A stretch of 64,000 bases of DNA from Dechloromonas hortensis (GTDB taxonomy: Bacteria > Pseudomonadota > Gammaproteobacteria > Burkholderiales > Rhodocyclaceae). Where the stretch lies: positions 496,001-560,000 of the forward strand of contig NZ_SSSQ01000002.1 of NCBI RefSeq assembly GCF_009469765.1, given 5' to 3'. The translations under genes and the position numbers were made by a program. Shown in pieces: positions 36,828 through 47,455 of the stretch. Below the pieces are notes generated by a model that saw only the letters and a list, made by a program, of their open reading frames with translations, did no database searches and had not been told where the DNA came from. Numbering within the stretch: the stretch's first letter is position 1; the number at the start of each line of letters is the position of its first letter.

Positions 36828-36999
36828 GGTTTCGGGGCGATCAAAGTTGTTGGATGGCTGTTGCTAGTCATGCTTCCCGCACCGGCGGTCCACACATGCA
36901 GATTGCCGAAAATGGTGAGCTTGCCTGTGGTGGTCTTGAGCAATCGAATCCTGACGTAGGAGCGGAACGCTCCTGGCTGCCAGATTCTCGTGCCGATGC

Positions 37000-37851
37000 T
37001 CAGTGCAGCGCTGCCTTGATCAGCACCGCCAATGCGGTGGTCGGGCGGCCAATCAGGTGGCTTAGCTGACGCTGATCATCGAATAAGCCCCCGTTGGCGG
37101 CGCCTGTATCCGAGTCGGCCAGCAAGCCAGCCAGCGGCTCAGGCAGGCCGGCGCCGACCAGAGCTGCCTTGAAGTCGGCTTCGGGCAGGTTCACATAAGG
37201 GATGCTCTGGCCGGCTTGCTTGCTCAATTCGGCAGCAAACTCCGCCAAGGTGTAAGACTCGTCGCCGGCCAGTTCGTAGACCTTGCCAGCCTGCCCGGCA
37301 AGGGTCAGTACGGCTGCGGCTGCTTCGGCATAGTCGGCACGGGCGGCCGAGGCGATTCGACCGTCACCGGCACTGCCGATATAGGCGCCATGCTGCAGGG
37401 CCGGCGGGATGCTGGCCAGGTAGTTTTCGGTGTACCAGCCGTTCCGCAGCAAGACGTGGGGCACACCGGACTCCTGGAGCAAGGCCTCGGTGGCTTGGTG
37501 TTCGGCAGCCAGACCCAATGGCGAGCGATCAGCATGGAGCAGGCTGGTGTACGCCAGCAGTGAGACGCCGGCGCGCTTGGCCGCATCGATCACGTTCTTG
37601 TGTTGCGCCGTGCGCTGGCCAACTTCGCTGGATGAAATGAGCAGAACCTTTTCGGCCCCGTGGAACGCAGCATCGAGCGTGGCAGGCTTCGTATAGTCGG
37701 CCTGACGGACCTGGACGCCCAATTCGGCGAGATCTGCCGCCCGCTCAGGCTGGCGCACAGCGGCGACGATTTGCGCAGCGGGCAGCTTGGTCAGCAGGGA
37801 TTGGATAACGAGACGGCCCAGTTGGCCGGTAGCACCAGTGACGACGATCAT
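37000..37851 (-). CDS. qorB: NAD(P)H:quinone oxidoreductase, QorB-like (NmrA family)
   Basis: 283 aa. Rossmann motif VVTGATGQLGRLV at the N-terminus, then the NmrA-like blocks LISSSEVGQRTAQHKNVIDAAK and RNGWYTENY, matching QorB/YtfG of E. coli in size and style. Reduces quinones with NADPH, protecting against redox cycling. Divergent from the HxlR-family gene, whose E. coli counterpart (QorR/YtfH) represses it; a palindromic operator lies between. Confidence 0.9.
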   Translation of the reverse strand: MIVVTGATGQLGRLVIQSLLTKLPAAQIVAAVRQPERAADLAELGVQVRQADYTKPATLDAAFHGAEKVLLISSSEVGQRTAQHKNVIDAAKRAGVSLLAYTSLLHADRSPLGLAAEHQATEALLQESGVPHVLLRNGWYTENYLASIPPALQHGAYIGSAGDGRIASAARADYAEAAAAVLTLAGQAGKVYELAGDESYTLAEFAAELSKQAGQSIPYVNLPEADFKAALVGAGLPEPLAGLLADSDTGAANGGLFDDQRQLSHLIGRPTTALAVLIKAALH

Positions 37852-37903
37852 GATCAGAATTTCCTTGGTAGGTTGCGGGGAGAGGGGGCAGAATAGCCGC
37901 TTA

Positions 37904-37920
37904 ACTTACATTTAGTAAGT
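37904..37920. promoter_or_regulatory. Palindromic operator between qorB and the HxlR gene
   Basis: ACTTAC-ATTTA-GTAAGT, a perfect 6-bp inverted repeat with a 5-base centre, extended by flanking TTA/ACG. HxlR-family regulators bind such GTA-rich dyads. It lies 21 bases before the HxlR ATG. Confidence 0.7.
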
Positions 37921-37940
37921 ACGCACCTAAAGGTTAGTGT

Positions 37941-38354
37941 ATGAGCGCTCAAATCGAGACCGCACCGGAAGCACCCTTGACCCTCTCGGCACAAATGCTG
38001 CGCGGTAACCTGTTCGCCGAACAATGCCCTTCGCGCGAGGTACTGAAGCATGTCACGAGTCGCTGGGGAGTCCTGGTCCTGGTGGCCTTGCTGGCCGGCA
38101 CCCACCGCTTTAGCGATCTGCGCCGCAAGGTCAGCGGGGTGAGCGAGAAAATGCTGGCCCAGACGCTGCAGTGGCTGGAGGGGGATGGCTTCGTGCTGCG
38201 CCGCTCTTACCCGGTTGTGCCGCCCCATGTTGAATATTCCCTGACGCAGCTGGGCCAGGAGGTGGGTCTGCGGGTACAGGGGCTGGCCGACTGGATTGAA
38301 CTGAATCTGCCCAGCATTCTCCAGGCCAGGGCGGCGCTGACCGAGCAGCGCTGA
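37941..38354 (+). CDS. HxlR-family redox-sensing regulator
   Basis: 137 aa winged-helix protein. The single N-terminal Cys in FAEQCPSREVLKHVTSRWG (Cys28 region) is the redox-sensitive residue in YodB/QorR-type regulators. The HTH core is RFSDLRRKVSGVSEKMLAQTLQWLEGDGFV. It probably represses the divergent qorB and itself through the palindrome at 37904, opening under quinone or disulfide stress. Confidence 0.9.
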   Translation: MSAQIETAPEAPLTLSAQMLRGNLFAEQCPSREVLKHVTSRWGVLVLVALLAGTHRFSDLRRKVSGVSEKMLAQTLQWLEGDGFVLRRSYPVVPPHVEYSLTQLGQEVGLRVQGLADWIELNLPSILQARAALTEQR

Positions 38355-38394
38355 GTTGCCCGCCCGCCTCTTGTCGGATGGCGCCAGTAAATCG

Positions 38395-38419
38395 GGTGGC
38401 CGTCAGCCCGGCGGCCACC
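38395..38419. terminator. Possible bidirectional terminator hairpin
   Basis: GGTGGCCG pairs with CGGCCACC (8 bp) around a 9-base loop, between the convergent HxlR and SYLF genes. No U-tract, so termination is only possible. Confidence 0.35.
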
Positions 38420-38448
38420 GCTTGTCGCCTCTGCCTTAACGACGCGGC

Positions 38449-39009
38449 TTAATTCAGATCCGCGTCCTTCCAGAACTTGGTGCCGGCCACTGCGCCGCCT
38501 GCCTGAAAACCATTTTTCGTCAGGCTGTAGAGTTTACCGCCGGTGAATTGGCCGACCGAACCGCCGGCAGCGCTCTTGCCGGCACCGGCCCCGGCGCCGA
38601 TTTCAGCCCCGGCCTCCCAGCCCGATTCGATGAAGGACTGCATGGCTTTCGCGTCCTTGAAGACGAACAGGTAGCGCGTCTCCGCAGCCCCGATCTGCAG
38701 ACCGGCGCTGGCCTGCGCCAGGGCCATATAGGTGACGTGCTTGGTCTTGTTGTCATGGACTAGGCCCTTGCCGCCGCTACCGCCGACCAGGAAGCTCAGA
38801 CCGTAGCTGGTAAAAACACCATACCCGGCGGCTTTTTCGACTTCAGCTTTCAGTTTCGGCTTGGCCTTGTAGAACTCGGCAAGGGTCTGTTCGACCTTGG
38901 CCTGGACCTCGGCCTGATTCTTTTCCTTCTCGGACTGCGCGATTGCGCCAGTCGTAGTGAACGAGAGGATGGCTAGTGCTGCGATGGCGAAAATATGGTT
39001 CAGCTTCAT
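38449..39009 (-). CDS. SYLF-domain lipid-binding family protein, exported
   Basis: 186 aa from the ATG at 39009. A signal peptide (MKLNHIFAIAALAILSFTTT, cleavage near AIA-Q) precedes a SYLF/YSC84-type domain: AAGYGVFTSYGLSFLVGGSGGKGLV and, later, GAEIGAGAGAGKSAAGG and KNGFQAGGAVAGTKFW. The domain binds phosphoinositides in eukaryotes; in bacteria these exported forms are unstudied. A dodecin gene lies just upstream on the same strand. Confidence 0.85.
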   Translation of the reverse strand: MKLNHIFAIAALAILSFTTTGAIAQSEKEKNQAEVQAKVEQTLAEFYKAKPKLKAEVEKAAGYGVFTSYGLSFLVGGSGGKGLVHDNKTKHVTYMALAQASAGLQIGAAETRYLFVFKDAKAMQSFIESGWEAGAEIGAGAGAGKSAAGGSVGQFTGGKLYSLTKNGFQAGGAVAGTKFWKDADLN

Positions 39010-39039
39010 GGCATTTCCCTCCATTAATGACAGCAAGTT

Positions 39040-39252
39040 TCAGTTGGCTTCTAGACGAAAACCGATCTTGAGCGTGACCTGGAAGTGGCCGACCTTGCCA
39101 TCCACCACGTGGCCACGCGTTTCGATCACTTCGAACCAGTCGATATTGCGGATCGATTTGGCGCTGGTTTCGATCGCGTTGCGAATGGCATCATCGGTAC
39201 CCAGTCGGGAGGAGCCGACGACTTCGATAAGCTTGTAAACATGATCTGACAT
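39040..39252 (-). CDS. Dodecin
   Basis: 70 aa from the ATG at 39252 with an AAGGAG site. Flavin-binding dodecamer subunit: VYKLIEVVGSS at the start, AIRNAI, then W (near residue 38) in IDWFEVIETRG, the tryptophan that stacks on flavin, and the final VTLKIGFRLE strand. Stores or buffers flavin. Probably in one transcript with the SYLF gene. Confidence 0.95.
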   Translation of the reverse strand: MSDHVYKLIEVVGSSRLGTDDAIRNAIETSAKSIRNIDWFEVIETRGHVVDGKVGHFQVTLKIGFRLEAN

Positions 39253-39386
39253 GACGGACTCCTTGATAATCGACAGTGCACACTTCTTCACCATAGGTGC
39301 CAGCGCTGATAACTCAAGGATCAAGATAAGGGGAAACTGCTTAGCCTAACGGGGCTGGATTCTGCAGGTCTATGCGAAGACGATAT

Positions 39387-39404
39387 GCCGATTGCCGAAT
39401 CGGC
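39387..39404. promoter_or_regulatory. Inverted repeat upstream of urtA
   Basis: GCCGATT-GCCG-AATCGGC, perfect 7-bp arms, ending two bases before the conserved region shared with urtB. It has no counterpart before urtB. It could be an operator or a weak terminator for neither gene; role unknown. Confidence 0.4.
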
Positions 39405-39406
39405 AG

Positions 39407-39466
39407 CTACGCAATCTAACGTATTTCGCCATGGGGGCTGCGAACTTAATCTGACGCTGCACTGCA
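39407..39466 (+). promoter_or_regulatory. Conserved two-block upstream region of urtA
   Basis: Two 20-base blocks, CTACGCAATNNANCGTATTT (17/20 shared) and TAATCTGNCGCTGCACTGCA (19/20 shared), separated by the same 20 non-conserved bases as in front of urtB (48393-48452). The first holds the dyad TACG-N8-CGTA. Likely an activator site plus promoter that links urtA and urtBCDE. Confidence 0.75.
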
Positions 39467-39505
39467 ACAACGCAGACCAGATTTCCCAACCTCCGAGGAG
39501 CTTCC

Positions 39506-40768
39506 ATGAGCAATCGTCGCAACTTCATCAAGGCAACCGTTCTTGCCGCTGCCCTGTCTTCCATCGGCATGGCTGCCCATGCCGCCGACACGATCAAGGT
39601 CGGCGTGCTGCATTCGCTGTCCGGCACCATGGCCATTTCCGAGACCGCGCTCAAGGAAACCGTGCTGATGACCATCGAGGAAATCAACAAGTCGGGCGGT
39701 GTGCTCGGCAAGAAGCTCGAGCCGGTCGTCGTCGACCCAGCTTCCAACTGGCCGCTGTTCGCCGAAAAGGCCCGCCAGCTGCTGACCAAGGACAAGGTCG
39801 CCGTCACTTTCGGCTGCTGGACGTCCGTGTCCCGCAAGTCGGTGCTGCCGGTGTACAAAGAACTGAACGGCCTTTTGTTCTACCCGGTCCAGTACGAAGG
39901 CGAAGAACTGGAAAAGAACGTCTTCTACACCGGCGCCGCCCCCAACCAGCAAGCCATCCCGGCCGTCGAGTACTTGATGTCGAAGGACGGCGGCGAAGCC
40001 AAGCGCTTCGTGCTGCTCGGCACCGACTACGTCTATCCGCGCACCACCAACAAGATTCTCCGCGCCTTCCTGAAGTCGAAGGGCGTCGCCGACGCCGACA
40101 TCATGGAAGACTACACGCCGTTCGGCCATAGCGATTACCAGACCATCATCGCCAAGATCAAGAAGTTTGCCTCCGAAGGCAAGAAGACCGCCGTCGTGTC
40201 GACCATCAACGGTGACTCCAACGTGCCGTTCTACAAGGAGCTCGGCAACGCCGGCCTGAAGGCCACCGATGTGCCAGTCGTCGCCTTCTCGGTCGGCGAA
40301 GAGGAATTGCGCGGCGTCGATACCAAGCCGCTGGTCGGCCACCTGGCTTCGTGGAACTACTTCATGTCCTTGAAGAACCCGGAAAACGACAAGTTCGTGA
40401 AGATGTACCGCGACTGGGCCAAGAAGCAGAAGCTGCCGAACGCCGACAAGGTCGTCACCAACGACCCGATGGAAGCGACCTACATCGGCATCCACATGTG
40501 GAAGCAGGCGGTCGAGAAGGCCAAGTCGACCGACACCGACAAGGTCATCGCCGCCATGGCCGGCCAGACCTTCAAGGCGCCGTCCGGCATCCTCTCCAAG
40601 ATGGATGAAAAGAACCACCACCTGCACAAGTCGGTATTCATCGGCGAAGTGAAGGCCGACGGCCAGTTCAACGTCGTCTGGAAGACCCCTGGCCCGGTCA
40701 AGGCCCAGCCGTGGAGCCCGTTCATTCAAGGCAACGACAAGAAGAAGGACGAGCCGGAAGTGAAGTAA
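39506..40768 (+). CDS. urtA: Urea ABC transporter substrate-binding protein UrtA
   Basis: 420 aa. A Tat-type signal (NRRNFIKA, then a hydrophobic run ending in AHA-A) precedes a type I periplasmic-binding fold. Family features are IKVGVLHSLSGTMAISE, TVLMTIEEINKSGGVLG, FGCWTSVSRKSVLPV and FYPVQYEGEE. Binds urea with high affinity for the UrtBCDE transporter. Unlike usual urt operons it stands alone, with its own terminator, about 8 kb from urtB. GAGGAG ribosome site. Confidence 0.95.
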   Translation: MSNRRNFIKATVLAAALSSIGMAAHAADTIKVGVLHSLSGTMAISETALKETVLMTIEEINKSGGVLGKKLEPVVVDPASNWPLFAEKARQLLTKDKVAVTFGCWTSVSRKSVLPVYKELNGLLFYPVQYEGEELEKNVFYTGAAPNQQAIPAVEYLMSKDGGEAKRFVLLGTDYVYPRTTNKILRAFLKSKGVADADIMEDYTPFGHSDYQTIIAKIKKFASEGKKTAVVSTINGDSNVPFYKELGNAGLKATDVPVVAFSVGEEELRGVDTKPLVGHLASWNYFMSLKNPENDKFVKMYRDWAKKQKLPNADKVVTNDPMEATYIGIHMWKQAVEKAKSTDTDKVIAAMAGQTFKAPSGILSKMDEKNHHLHKSVFIGEVKADGQFNVVWKTPGPVKAQPWSPFIQGNDKKKDEPEVK

Positions 40769-40795
40769 TCCGGATGTAATGTCAGTCGCGATCGA

Positions 40796-40818
40796 CGGGG
40801 GCCCTGGCCCCCGTTTTT
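40796..40818 (+). terminator. Rho-independent terminator of urtA
   Basis: CGGGGGCCCTGGCCCCCG stem-loop followed by TTTTTG; 28 bases after the urtA stop. It shows urtA is a single-gene unit. Confidence 0.9.
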
Positions 40819-40925
40819 GCGTTTGAAAACAGTGCGGGCAAGGGGGAGGGCAGCTTGAGCGATGACAATATCAAGCCGATGAGGCATAGTCGGCGCATAT
40901 TTAATTCGGATCAAAGACGCGGTTT

Positions 40926-42083
40926 ATGACGACGGACTCAAGGATGGGCATTCGGCTGGCTCAGTTGCATCTTTACGTCGATATCCATCTCCACGACCGT
41001 TACCTGGCGCCACCGCTGGCTCTGGTGGTTGCCGCGCTGCTCACCAACTGGGTGCCGGTACTTCACGCAGTGGTTTGGGCCGGACTGGAACTGCTGATCA
41101 TTGCCAACTACATCCGCGTTTATCGGGCCTTCAAGCGCAGCGACGTACAGCCGCGTGACGAGCCCCAATGGGCAAACCGCATTGCGCTGGCACACGGGGC
41201 GCACATGCTGGCCTGGTCATCGCTCGTCTTCTGGGCCTGGCAGCCGGGCAGTTTCCCCAGCCTGGTCTTCATCATGCTGGTGCACATTGGGCTGATCGCG
41301 CTCACCACCTCGATGAGCAACGCCCATCTACGCCTGCTCTCGCTCGACATGATTTTTCCAGTACTCGCGCTGCTTGGGCCGCCGCTGCTCGAACTGAACT
41401 GGTTCAATCTTGGCCTCAGCCTGCTTGGCGGCGGCTTTACCGCCCTGATGATTCAGGTCGGCCGGCAGATCAATGCCTACTCGACGGAAGCCCTGCAACT
41501 GCGCCAGCGTAACGAGATTCTGATCAAGGAACTGGAGTCGCAGGCCTCGCGCGATTCGCTGACCGGTATCGTCAATCGACGCTATTTTCTGGCCGCCGCC
41601 GACAAGCATTTGCAGGCGGCGCGCGAGCATGGCAATCCGCTGGTGCTAATGATCATCGATCTCGATCACTTCAAGCAGGTCAATGACCAATACGGCCATC
41701 TGGGTGGCGATGAAGTGCTGGTGGCGGTCGTCGATGCCTGTGTCCAGCATCTGCGGACGGGCGATTGTTTCGGCCGTCTGGGCGGCGAGGAATTCGCGCT
41801 GCTCTTGCCCGATTCCTCATTGCCCGAAGCGCTGGAAACAGCGGAACGGCTGCGCCAGGCGACTGAGGCGCTGGTGCTGACGGTGCAGGGAAATATCGTG
41901 CGACCGACGATCAGCATCGGCGTTACGCTGCTGCAAGCCGGCGACAGCAGCCTGTCCAGCCTGATGCATCGGGCCGATCTGGCGATGTATGCCGCTAAGA
42001 CGCAGGGGCGGAACCGGGTGGTCTGTGACGAGCAGGCACGGGCGCCCAACCAGGGCGCGGCCGAGCCTGTCTTGCAGACCTAG
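40926..42083 (+). CDS. Membrane-bound diguanylate cyclase (GGDEF)
   Basis: 385 aa. Six or so N-terminal membrane helices (residues about 25-180, MASE-like) precede a short coiled coil and a GGDEF domain (residues about 205-365). The active site reads GGEEF, with DSLTGIVNRRYF at the start and IDLDHFKQVNDQYGH; it should make cyclic di-GMP from GTP. No inhibitory RxxD site is clear before GGEEF. The 3' end overlaps trmA by 4 bases, convergent. Confidence 0.92.
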   Translation: MTTDSRMGIRLAQLHLYVDIHLHDRYLAPPLALVVAALLTNWVPVLHAVVWAGLELLIIANYIRVYRAFKRSDVQPRDEPQWANRIALAHGAHMLAWSSLVFWAWQPGSFPSLVFIMLVHIGLIALTTSMSNAHLRLLSLDMIFPVLALLGPPLLELNWFNLGLSLLGGGFTALMIQVGRQINAYSTEALQLRQRNEILIKELESQASRDSLTGIVNRRYFLAAADKHLQAAREHGNPLVLMIIDLDHFKQVNDQYGHLGGDEVLVAVVDACVQHLRTGDCFGRLGGEEFALLLPDSSLPEALETAERLRQATEALVLTVQGNIVRPTISIGVTLLQAGDSSLSSLMHRADLAMYAAKTQGRNRVVCDEQARAPNQGAAEPVLQT

Positions 42084-43174
42084 GCCTGGCGCCGGGTGAG
42101 CAGCAGGCCGCACTCCAGATGGTGCGTATAGGGAAACTGGTCGAAGACGGCCGAGGCACTGACCGTATGCGTAGCCTGTAGCGCTGCGACGTTTTCCTGC
42201 AAGGTCTGCGGGTTGCAGGAGATGTACAGGATATTGTCGAAACCGCTGGCGAATTCGAGGGTCGTCGCATCCAGCCCGCTACGCGGCGGATCGACGAAAA
42301 GCGTCGAAAAGCGGTAATTGGAAAGGTCGATGTCCTTCATGCGCTTGAGCACTTCGCGACCGGCCAGGACATCGCTGATTTCCTCGCTGGAGGCCCGGAC
42401 CAGCGCGACATTGTCGACGCTGTTGGCAGCGATGTTGTACTGCGCCGCATGAACCGATGACTTGCTGACTTCGGTCGCCAGTACCTTGTCGAACAGCGGG
42501 GCGAGGGCCATCGTGAAATTGCCGTTGCCGCAATACAGTTCGAGCAGGTCGCCGCCCAGCGTTGCTGCCCGGGCGCAGGCCCAGCCGAGCATCTGCCGGT
42601 TTACGCTGCCATTGGGCTGGGTAAAGCTGCCCTCGATCTGCTGATAGCGCAACTGGCGCCCGCTTAGTTCGAACTCCTCCAGCAACCAGTCGCGGTCGAG
42701 CACCACCTTCTGGCCGCGGCTGCGCCCGATGACCTGGATGCCGAGATCGGCCGCCAGATCGCGGGCCGCCAGTTCCCAGCCCTCGCCGAGGCGGCGGTGG
42801 TAAATCAGCGTGACCATCAGTTCGCCACTCAAGGTGGAGAGAAAATCGGCCTGGAACAGCCCGCCGCGCAGCATCTGGCTGGCGCGCAGACGCTCCATCA
42901 GGCGCGGCATCAAGCCGCAGATCGACGCCGACGCCATCGGGAAATGCTCGATCATCACCGGCTGCTTCGGGTTTTCCGGGTCGAACATCGCGTAATTCAC
43001 GTCATCGCCCTGATGCCAGATGCGGAATTCGGCACGCATCCGGTAATGCTCGGGGGCGGAGGCGAATACCTCCGGCTCCGGGATGGCAAACGGTGCGAAG
43101 TCGCGCTTGAATTGGGCGACCTTGTCGGCGAGCTGGATGGCGTAATTGGTGGGGTCGATGCTGGGTAATGGCAT
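42080..43174 (-). CDS. trmA: tRNA (uracil-5-)-methyltransferase
   Basis: Methylates U54 in the T-loop of tRNA, giving ribothymidine. 364 aa, the E. coli TrmA length, with no TRAM domain. Visible motifs are LLELYCGNGNFTMALA (SAM binding, near residue 212), DPPRSGLD and the nucleophile Cys in ILYISCNPQTL (near 320), with the final H-x-E-C-G-x-L-L-x-R. Monocistronic by layout. Confidence 0.96.
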   Translation of the reverse strand: MPLPSIDPTNYAIQLADKVAQFKRDFAPFAIPEPEVFASAPEHYRMRAEFRIWHQGDDVNYAMFDPENPKQPVMIEHFPMASASICGLMPRLMERLRASQMLRGGLFQADFLSTLSGELMVTLIYHRRLGEGWELAARDLAADLGIQVIGRSRGQKVVLDRDWLLEEFELSGRQLRYQQIEGSFTQPNGSVNRQMLGWACARAATLGGDLLELYCGNGNFTMALAPLFDKVLATEVSKSSVHAAQYNIAANSVDNVALVRASSEEISDVLAGREVLKRMKDIDLSNYRFSTLFVDPPRSGLDATTLEFASGFDNILYISCNPQTLQENVAALQATHTVSASAVFDQFPYTHHLECGLLLTRRQA

Positions 43175-43560
43175 GGTTTGAGCGGTATGAAGCGGTTTTC
43201 GGCCGAAAAGCCTGAAACAGTGAGCGGAAATCAGCTTGCCCGGAGATGCGGACAGTCAGGCGACGGCGGAATATACGCCGGTATACCTGTTTGGGGGTGT
43301 TTTTGGTGGCAAATTAGCTGCTTTTAACTGACTCCTGTCGCCAGCGATGGGGTGCCAAGCGTGCGCCGATCATTACACTGCAAGTGTGCCATTCGAAACG
43401 GCTACTTCTGACTGGAGCAGGAGCTCCTGCAAGTTAATTGTCGTGATAATTAACTATTGATTTTTGTCATAAAGTCATCCGCGATCGATATCGTAAAATT
43501 ATCATTTGTAATATTAATTTCAATTAACTCGTGGTTTTAGCCAAGGTGAGATAAGCATAT
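43175..43560. other. AT-rich non-coding region with palindromes
   Basis: 386 bases without a gene. It holds a perfect 14-bp palindrome GCAGGAGCTCCTGC (43417-43430) and, two bases on, GTTAATT-N8-AATTAAC (43433-43454). The AT-rich stretch 43440-43540 is the likely promoter of the response regulator. No known element was recognised. Confidence 0.6.
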
Positions 43561-44760
43561 ATGTTGAGGTTTGCACCCCGTGGTAATCATGGCAAAGGCA
43601 ATCCTGCCAACGACGAACTGGCGCTAAGTGGTCGGGTATTGGTGGTTGATGATGATCAGGTCAGCAGGGCGATGCATCGGGCCATTTTGGCCAGGCGTTT
43701 CGATGTCCTGACCGCGTCTACGGGCAGCGAAGCGCTGGCTCTGTGCCAGCAGCAGCTCCCCGATCTGGTTCTGCTCGATGTTGAAATGCCGGTGCTTGAC
43801 GGTTACGAGACCTGCCGCCTGTTGCGCAAATGGACGGGCATCCCGATCATTTTCGCAACTTCGCACCAATCCCTTGAAGAACACTTGAAAGCATACGATG
43901 TCGGCGGCAACGACATCGTGACCAAGCCGGTCAGCAGCGAGATTCTGCTGCGCAAGGTTAGCGTTGCAATTTCCCAATACCGGGCTGCGGAATCGCTGGT
44001 CGAGGAAAAGAAGGCCGTTGAAAAAATGGCCATGGCTTTTCTGTCAAGCGCGAGCCAGAGTGGCACCCTGATGAATTTCATGCGGTCAAGCATCGTCTGC
44101 CAGGATTACCACGCCTTGGCCAACGAACTTTTGGCGGCCACCCGGGACTTTGGCCTGAGCTGTCTCGTCCAGATCCGGCATCAAGGTGACTGCACGGCAG
44201 TGACGGCGCGTGGCGCGTTGTCGCCACTGGAGATCGCCATTCTTGAAAACGCTTCGGAAATGGGGCGGGTATTCCAGTTCAAGCAGCGTCTGGTAGTGAA
44301 TAACGATAGGGTCTCTATCGTTGTTCAGGATATGCCGAACGAAGCAGACGATCCGGTGCATGCTGGCGGGTTACGCGATGACCTGGTCATTTTGTCTGAA
44401 GCAGCTGAAGCTTTTGCTGTGAATGTGGATATGCGCCTGGAGGCACAGAAGCGTGCCGAACAACTGCAAATTGCGCTGAGCGGGGCAGAGGCCGCCTTGA
44501 ACGAACTCGCTGAAAACCAGCGCGCGATGCTGATGGACACCCGCTTGCTGTTGCAGGAGTTGATTGACGATATCGAGAAAACCTATACCTGGCTAAATAC
44601 CAGCCAGGCACAAGAAACGACGATAAATTCGACGATGGAGCATGCGGTGCAACGCGTTCTCGGCCGGCTGGGCAGAGGCGGTGATTTCGATACCCTGTTC
44701 GCCCAGGTCATGCAGGCCTTGAGTGCCGGCCGTGGGGAGAACTTGATTGAGTTGTTTTAG
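43561..44760 (+). CDS. Response regulator with GAF-like and coiled-coil output
   Basis: 399 aa. An N-terminal receiver (residues about 24-140; VVDDDQ near 30, phospho-Asp in LLDVEMPVLDG near 75, Lys in IVTKPVSS near 122) is followed by a region with predicted mixed alpha/beta fold (about 170-280) and a coiled coil (about 290-350). No DNA-binding or enzyme domain I can name. No sensor kinase is adjacent. Strong AT-rich upstream region. A partner in signalling is likely but undefined. Confidence 0.75.
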   Translation: MLRFAPRGNHGKGNPANDELALSGRVLVVDDDQVSRAMHRAILARRFDVLTASTGSEALALCQQQLPDLVLLDVEMPVLDGYETCRLLRKWTGIPIIFATSHQSLEEHLKAYDVGGNDIVTKPVSSEILLRKVSVAISQYRAAESLVEEKKAVEKMAMAFLSSASQSGTLMNFMRSSIVCQDYHALANELLAATRDFGLSCLVQIRHQGDCTAVTARGALSPLEIAILENASEMGRVFQFKQRLVVNNDRVSIVVQDMPNEADDPVHAGGLRDDLVILSEAAEAFAVNVDMRLEAQKRAEQLQIALSGAEAALNELAENQRAMLMDTRLLLQELIDDIEKTYTWLNTSQAQETTINSTMEHAVQRVLGRLGRGGDFDTLFAQVMQALSAGRGENLIELF

Positions 44761-44776
44761 CGCTTCGAGGCCTGAT

Positions 44777-45253
44777 TTATTTTTTCCACTTCGCCCACGG
44801 GTCTGAGTCGCTGGAAGCAGAGGGATTCGAATAACTCGACCGACGCTTGCCTGAGCCGGAAGGATAGGCTGCTCCCGAATCATGCAGAGCGGCTTTCCTG
44901 GCCCGCTTTTCGCGCAATCGCTCGGCATCTTCCAGGCTTAACTCAGCGGGCTCGCCCGGTATTTGATCCGGCGGCACAATGCGGTCCCGAGGCGGCAGTT
45001 CGAACTGCTCGGCCGAGGCTCGCGGCAGGCTTTTGAACTGGTACAAGTAGAAGGCTTCGACTTTCTCACGTGCCCAATCCGTTTTTTTAAGGAATTTCAC
45101 GCTGGAGTCGATGCTGGGGTTGCTCTTGAAACAATTGATATTCAAGTAGGCAAAGAGGATCTCAAAACCGTAGTAATTAACTATTTCCGTTAACAGGTTT
45201 TTTAAGCTAAGACCGTGGAGCGGGTTGTTCTTGTAATTTATATCAGTGTTCAT
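44777..45253 (-). CDS. VF530-family DNA-binding protein with extended tail
   Basis: 158 aa. The first 70 residues are the VF530 (DUF2132) domain, with [56 protein letters not shown]530 family members are small DNA-binding proteins by structure. The remaining 85 residues are low complexity, rich in Pro, Glu, Arg and Ser, and not part of the family. Convergent with the response regulator. Confidence 0.85.
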   Translation of the reverse strand: MNTDINYKNNPLHGLSLKNLLTEIVNYYGFEILFAYLNINCFKSNPSIDSSVKFLKKTDWAREKVEAFYLYQFKSLPRASAEQFELPPRDRIVPPDQIPGEPAELSLEDAERLREKRARKAALHDSGAAYPSGSGKRRSSYSNPSASSDSDPWAKWKK

Positions 45254-45344
45254 GGCGATGCGGGGGCTGGGATAAGTCCGCCATTGTACCTGCCGCAGCC
45301 GGAGGGCTCGATGCCCCCCGGCCTCGCCTGAGTCGGTCGCAGAT

Positions 45345-46199
45345 TCAGTCGACCGACCGGCCCAGTGCCAGTGCGTGATGGCGCAGGTGATCCTCGATGA
45401 AGCTGGCGATGAAGTAATAGCTGTGGTCGTAGCCCGCTTGCCGGCGCAGGGTCAGCGGGTGGCTGCTGGCCTTGGCGGCGGCTTCGAGGGTTTCCGGTTT
45501 CAGTTGCGTGATCAGGAAATCGTCGCGGTCGCCTTGGTCGATCAGGATGGGCAGGCGTTCAGTCGCCTCGGCCAGCAAGGCACTGGCATCCCAGGCGCGC
45601 CATTGCGAGCGTTCTTCGCCGAGGTAACGGGAAAACGCTTTTTCGCCCCAGGGTGCCGTCATCGGGTTGCAGATCGGGGCGAAGGCCGAGACCGACCGGT
45701 AGCGCCCGGGATTACGGAGGGCACAGACCAGCGCGCCGTGGCCGCCCATCGAATGGCCGCTGATGCCGCGCTGCTCGGACACCGGAAAGCTGGCCTCGAT
45801 CAGCGCCGGCAGTTCATGTACCACGTAGTCGTGCATCCGGTAATGCTGCGCCCACGGGGCTTGCGTCGCGTTCAGGTAGAACCCAGCGCCGTGGCCGAAA
45901 TCCCAACCGCCATCCGGATCGCCTGGCACCTCGGCGCCACGCGGGCTGGTATCGGGGGCGACGATGACGATACCCTGTTCGGCCGCCATGCGCTGGGCGC
46001 CGGCCTTCTGCATGAAGTTTTCATCGGTGCAGCTGAGGCCGGACAGCCAGTACAGCACCGGCAGCTTTTCGCCTTGCTCGATCTGCGGCGGCAGATAGAC
46101 GGCGAACACCATGTCGCAGTTGAGCGTGCTGGAGCGATGCCGGTAGCGCTTGTGCCAGCCGCCGAAGCTTTTCTGGCAGGAGATGTTTTCGAGCGTCAT
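45345..46199 (-). CDS. fghA: S-formylglutathione hydrolase
   Basis: 284 aa, esterase D type. The nucleophile Ser lies in [10 protein letters not shown] (near residue 148), with Asp in DQGDRDDF and His in YDHSYYFI making the triad. Hydrolyses S-formylglutathione to formate and glutathione, the step after AdhC. The start lies 12 bases after adhC, so the two form an adhC-fghA operon. Confidence 0.96.
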   Translation of the reverse strand: MTLENISCQKSFGGWHKRYRHRSSTLNCDMVFAVYLPPQIEQGEKLPVLYWLSGLSCTDENFMQKAGAQRMAAEQGIVIVAPDTSPRGAEVPGDPDGGWDFGHGAGFYLNATQAPWAQHYRMHDYVVHELPALIEASFPVSEQRGISGHSMGGHGALVCALRNPGRYRSVSAFAPICNPMTAPWGEKAFSRYLGEERSQWRAWDASALLAEATERLPILIDQGDRDDFLITQLKPETLEAAAKASSHPLTLRRQAGYDHSYYFIASFIEDHLRHHALALGRSVD

Positions 46200-46211
46200 G
46201 CCTCGCCTCGC

Positions 46212-47396
<1,185 letters not shown>

Positions 47397-47455
47397 TCAA
47401 GGATTGATTGTTGCTGTATGGGGATAATCGCCGTCCGCAACCAGGAGCACCAAAA

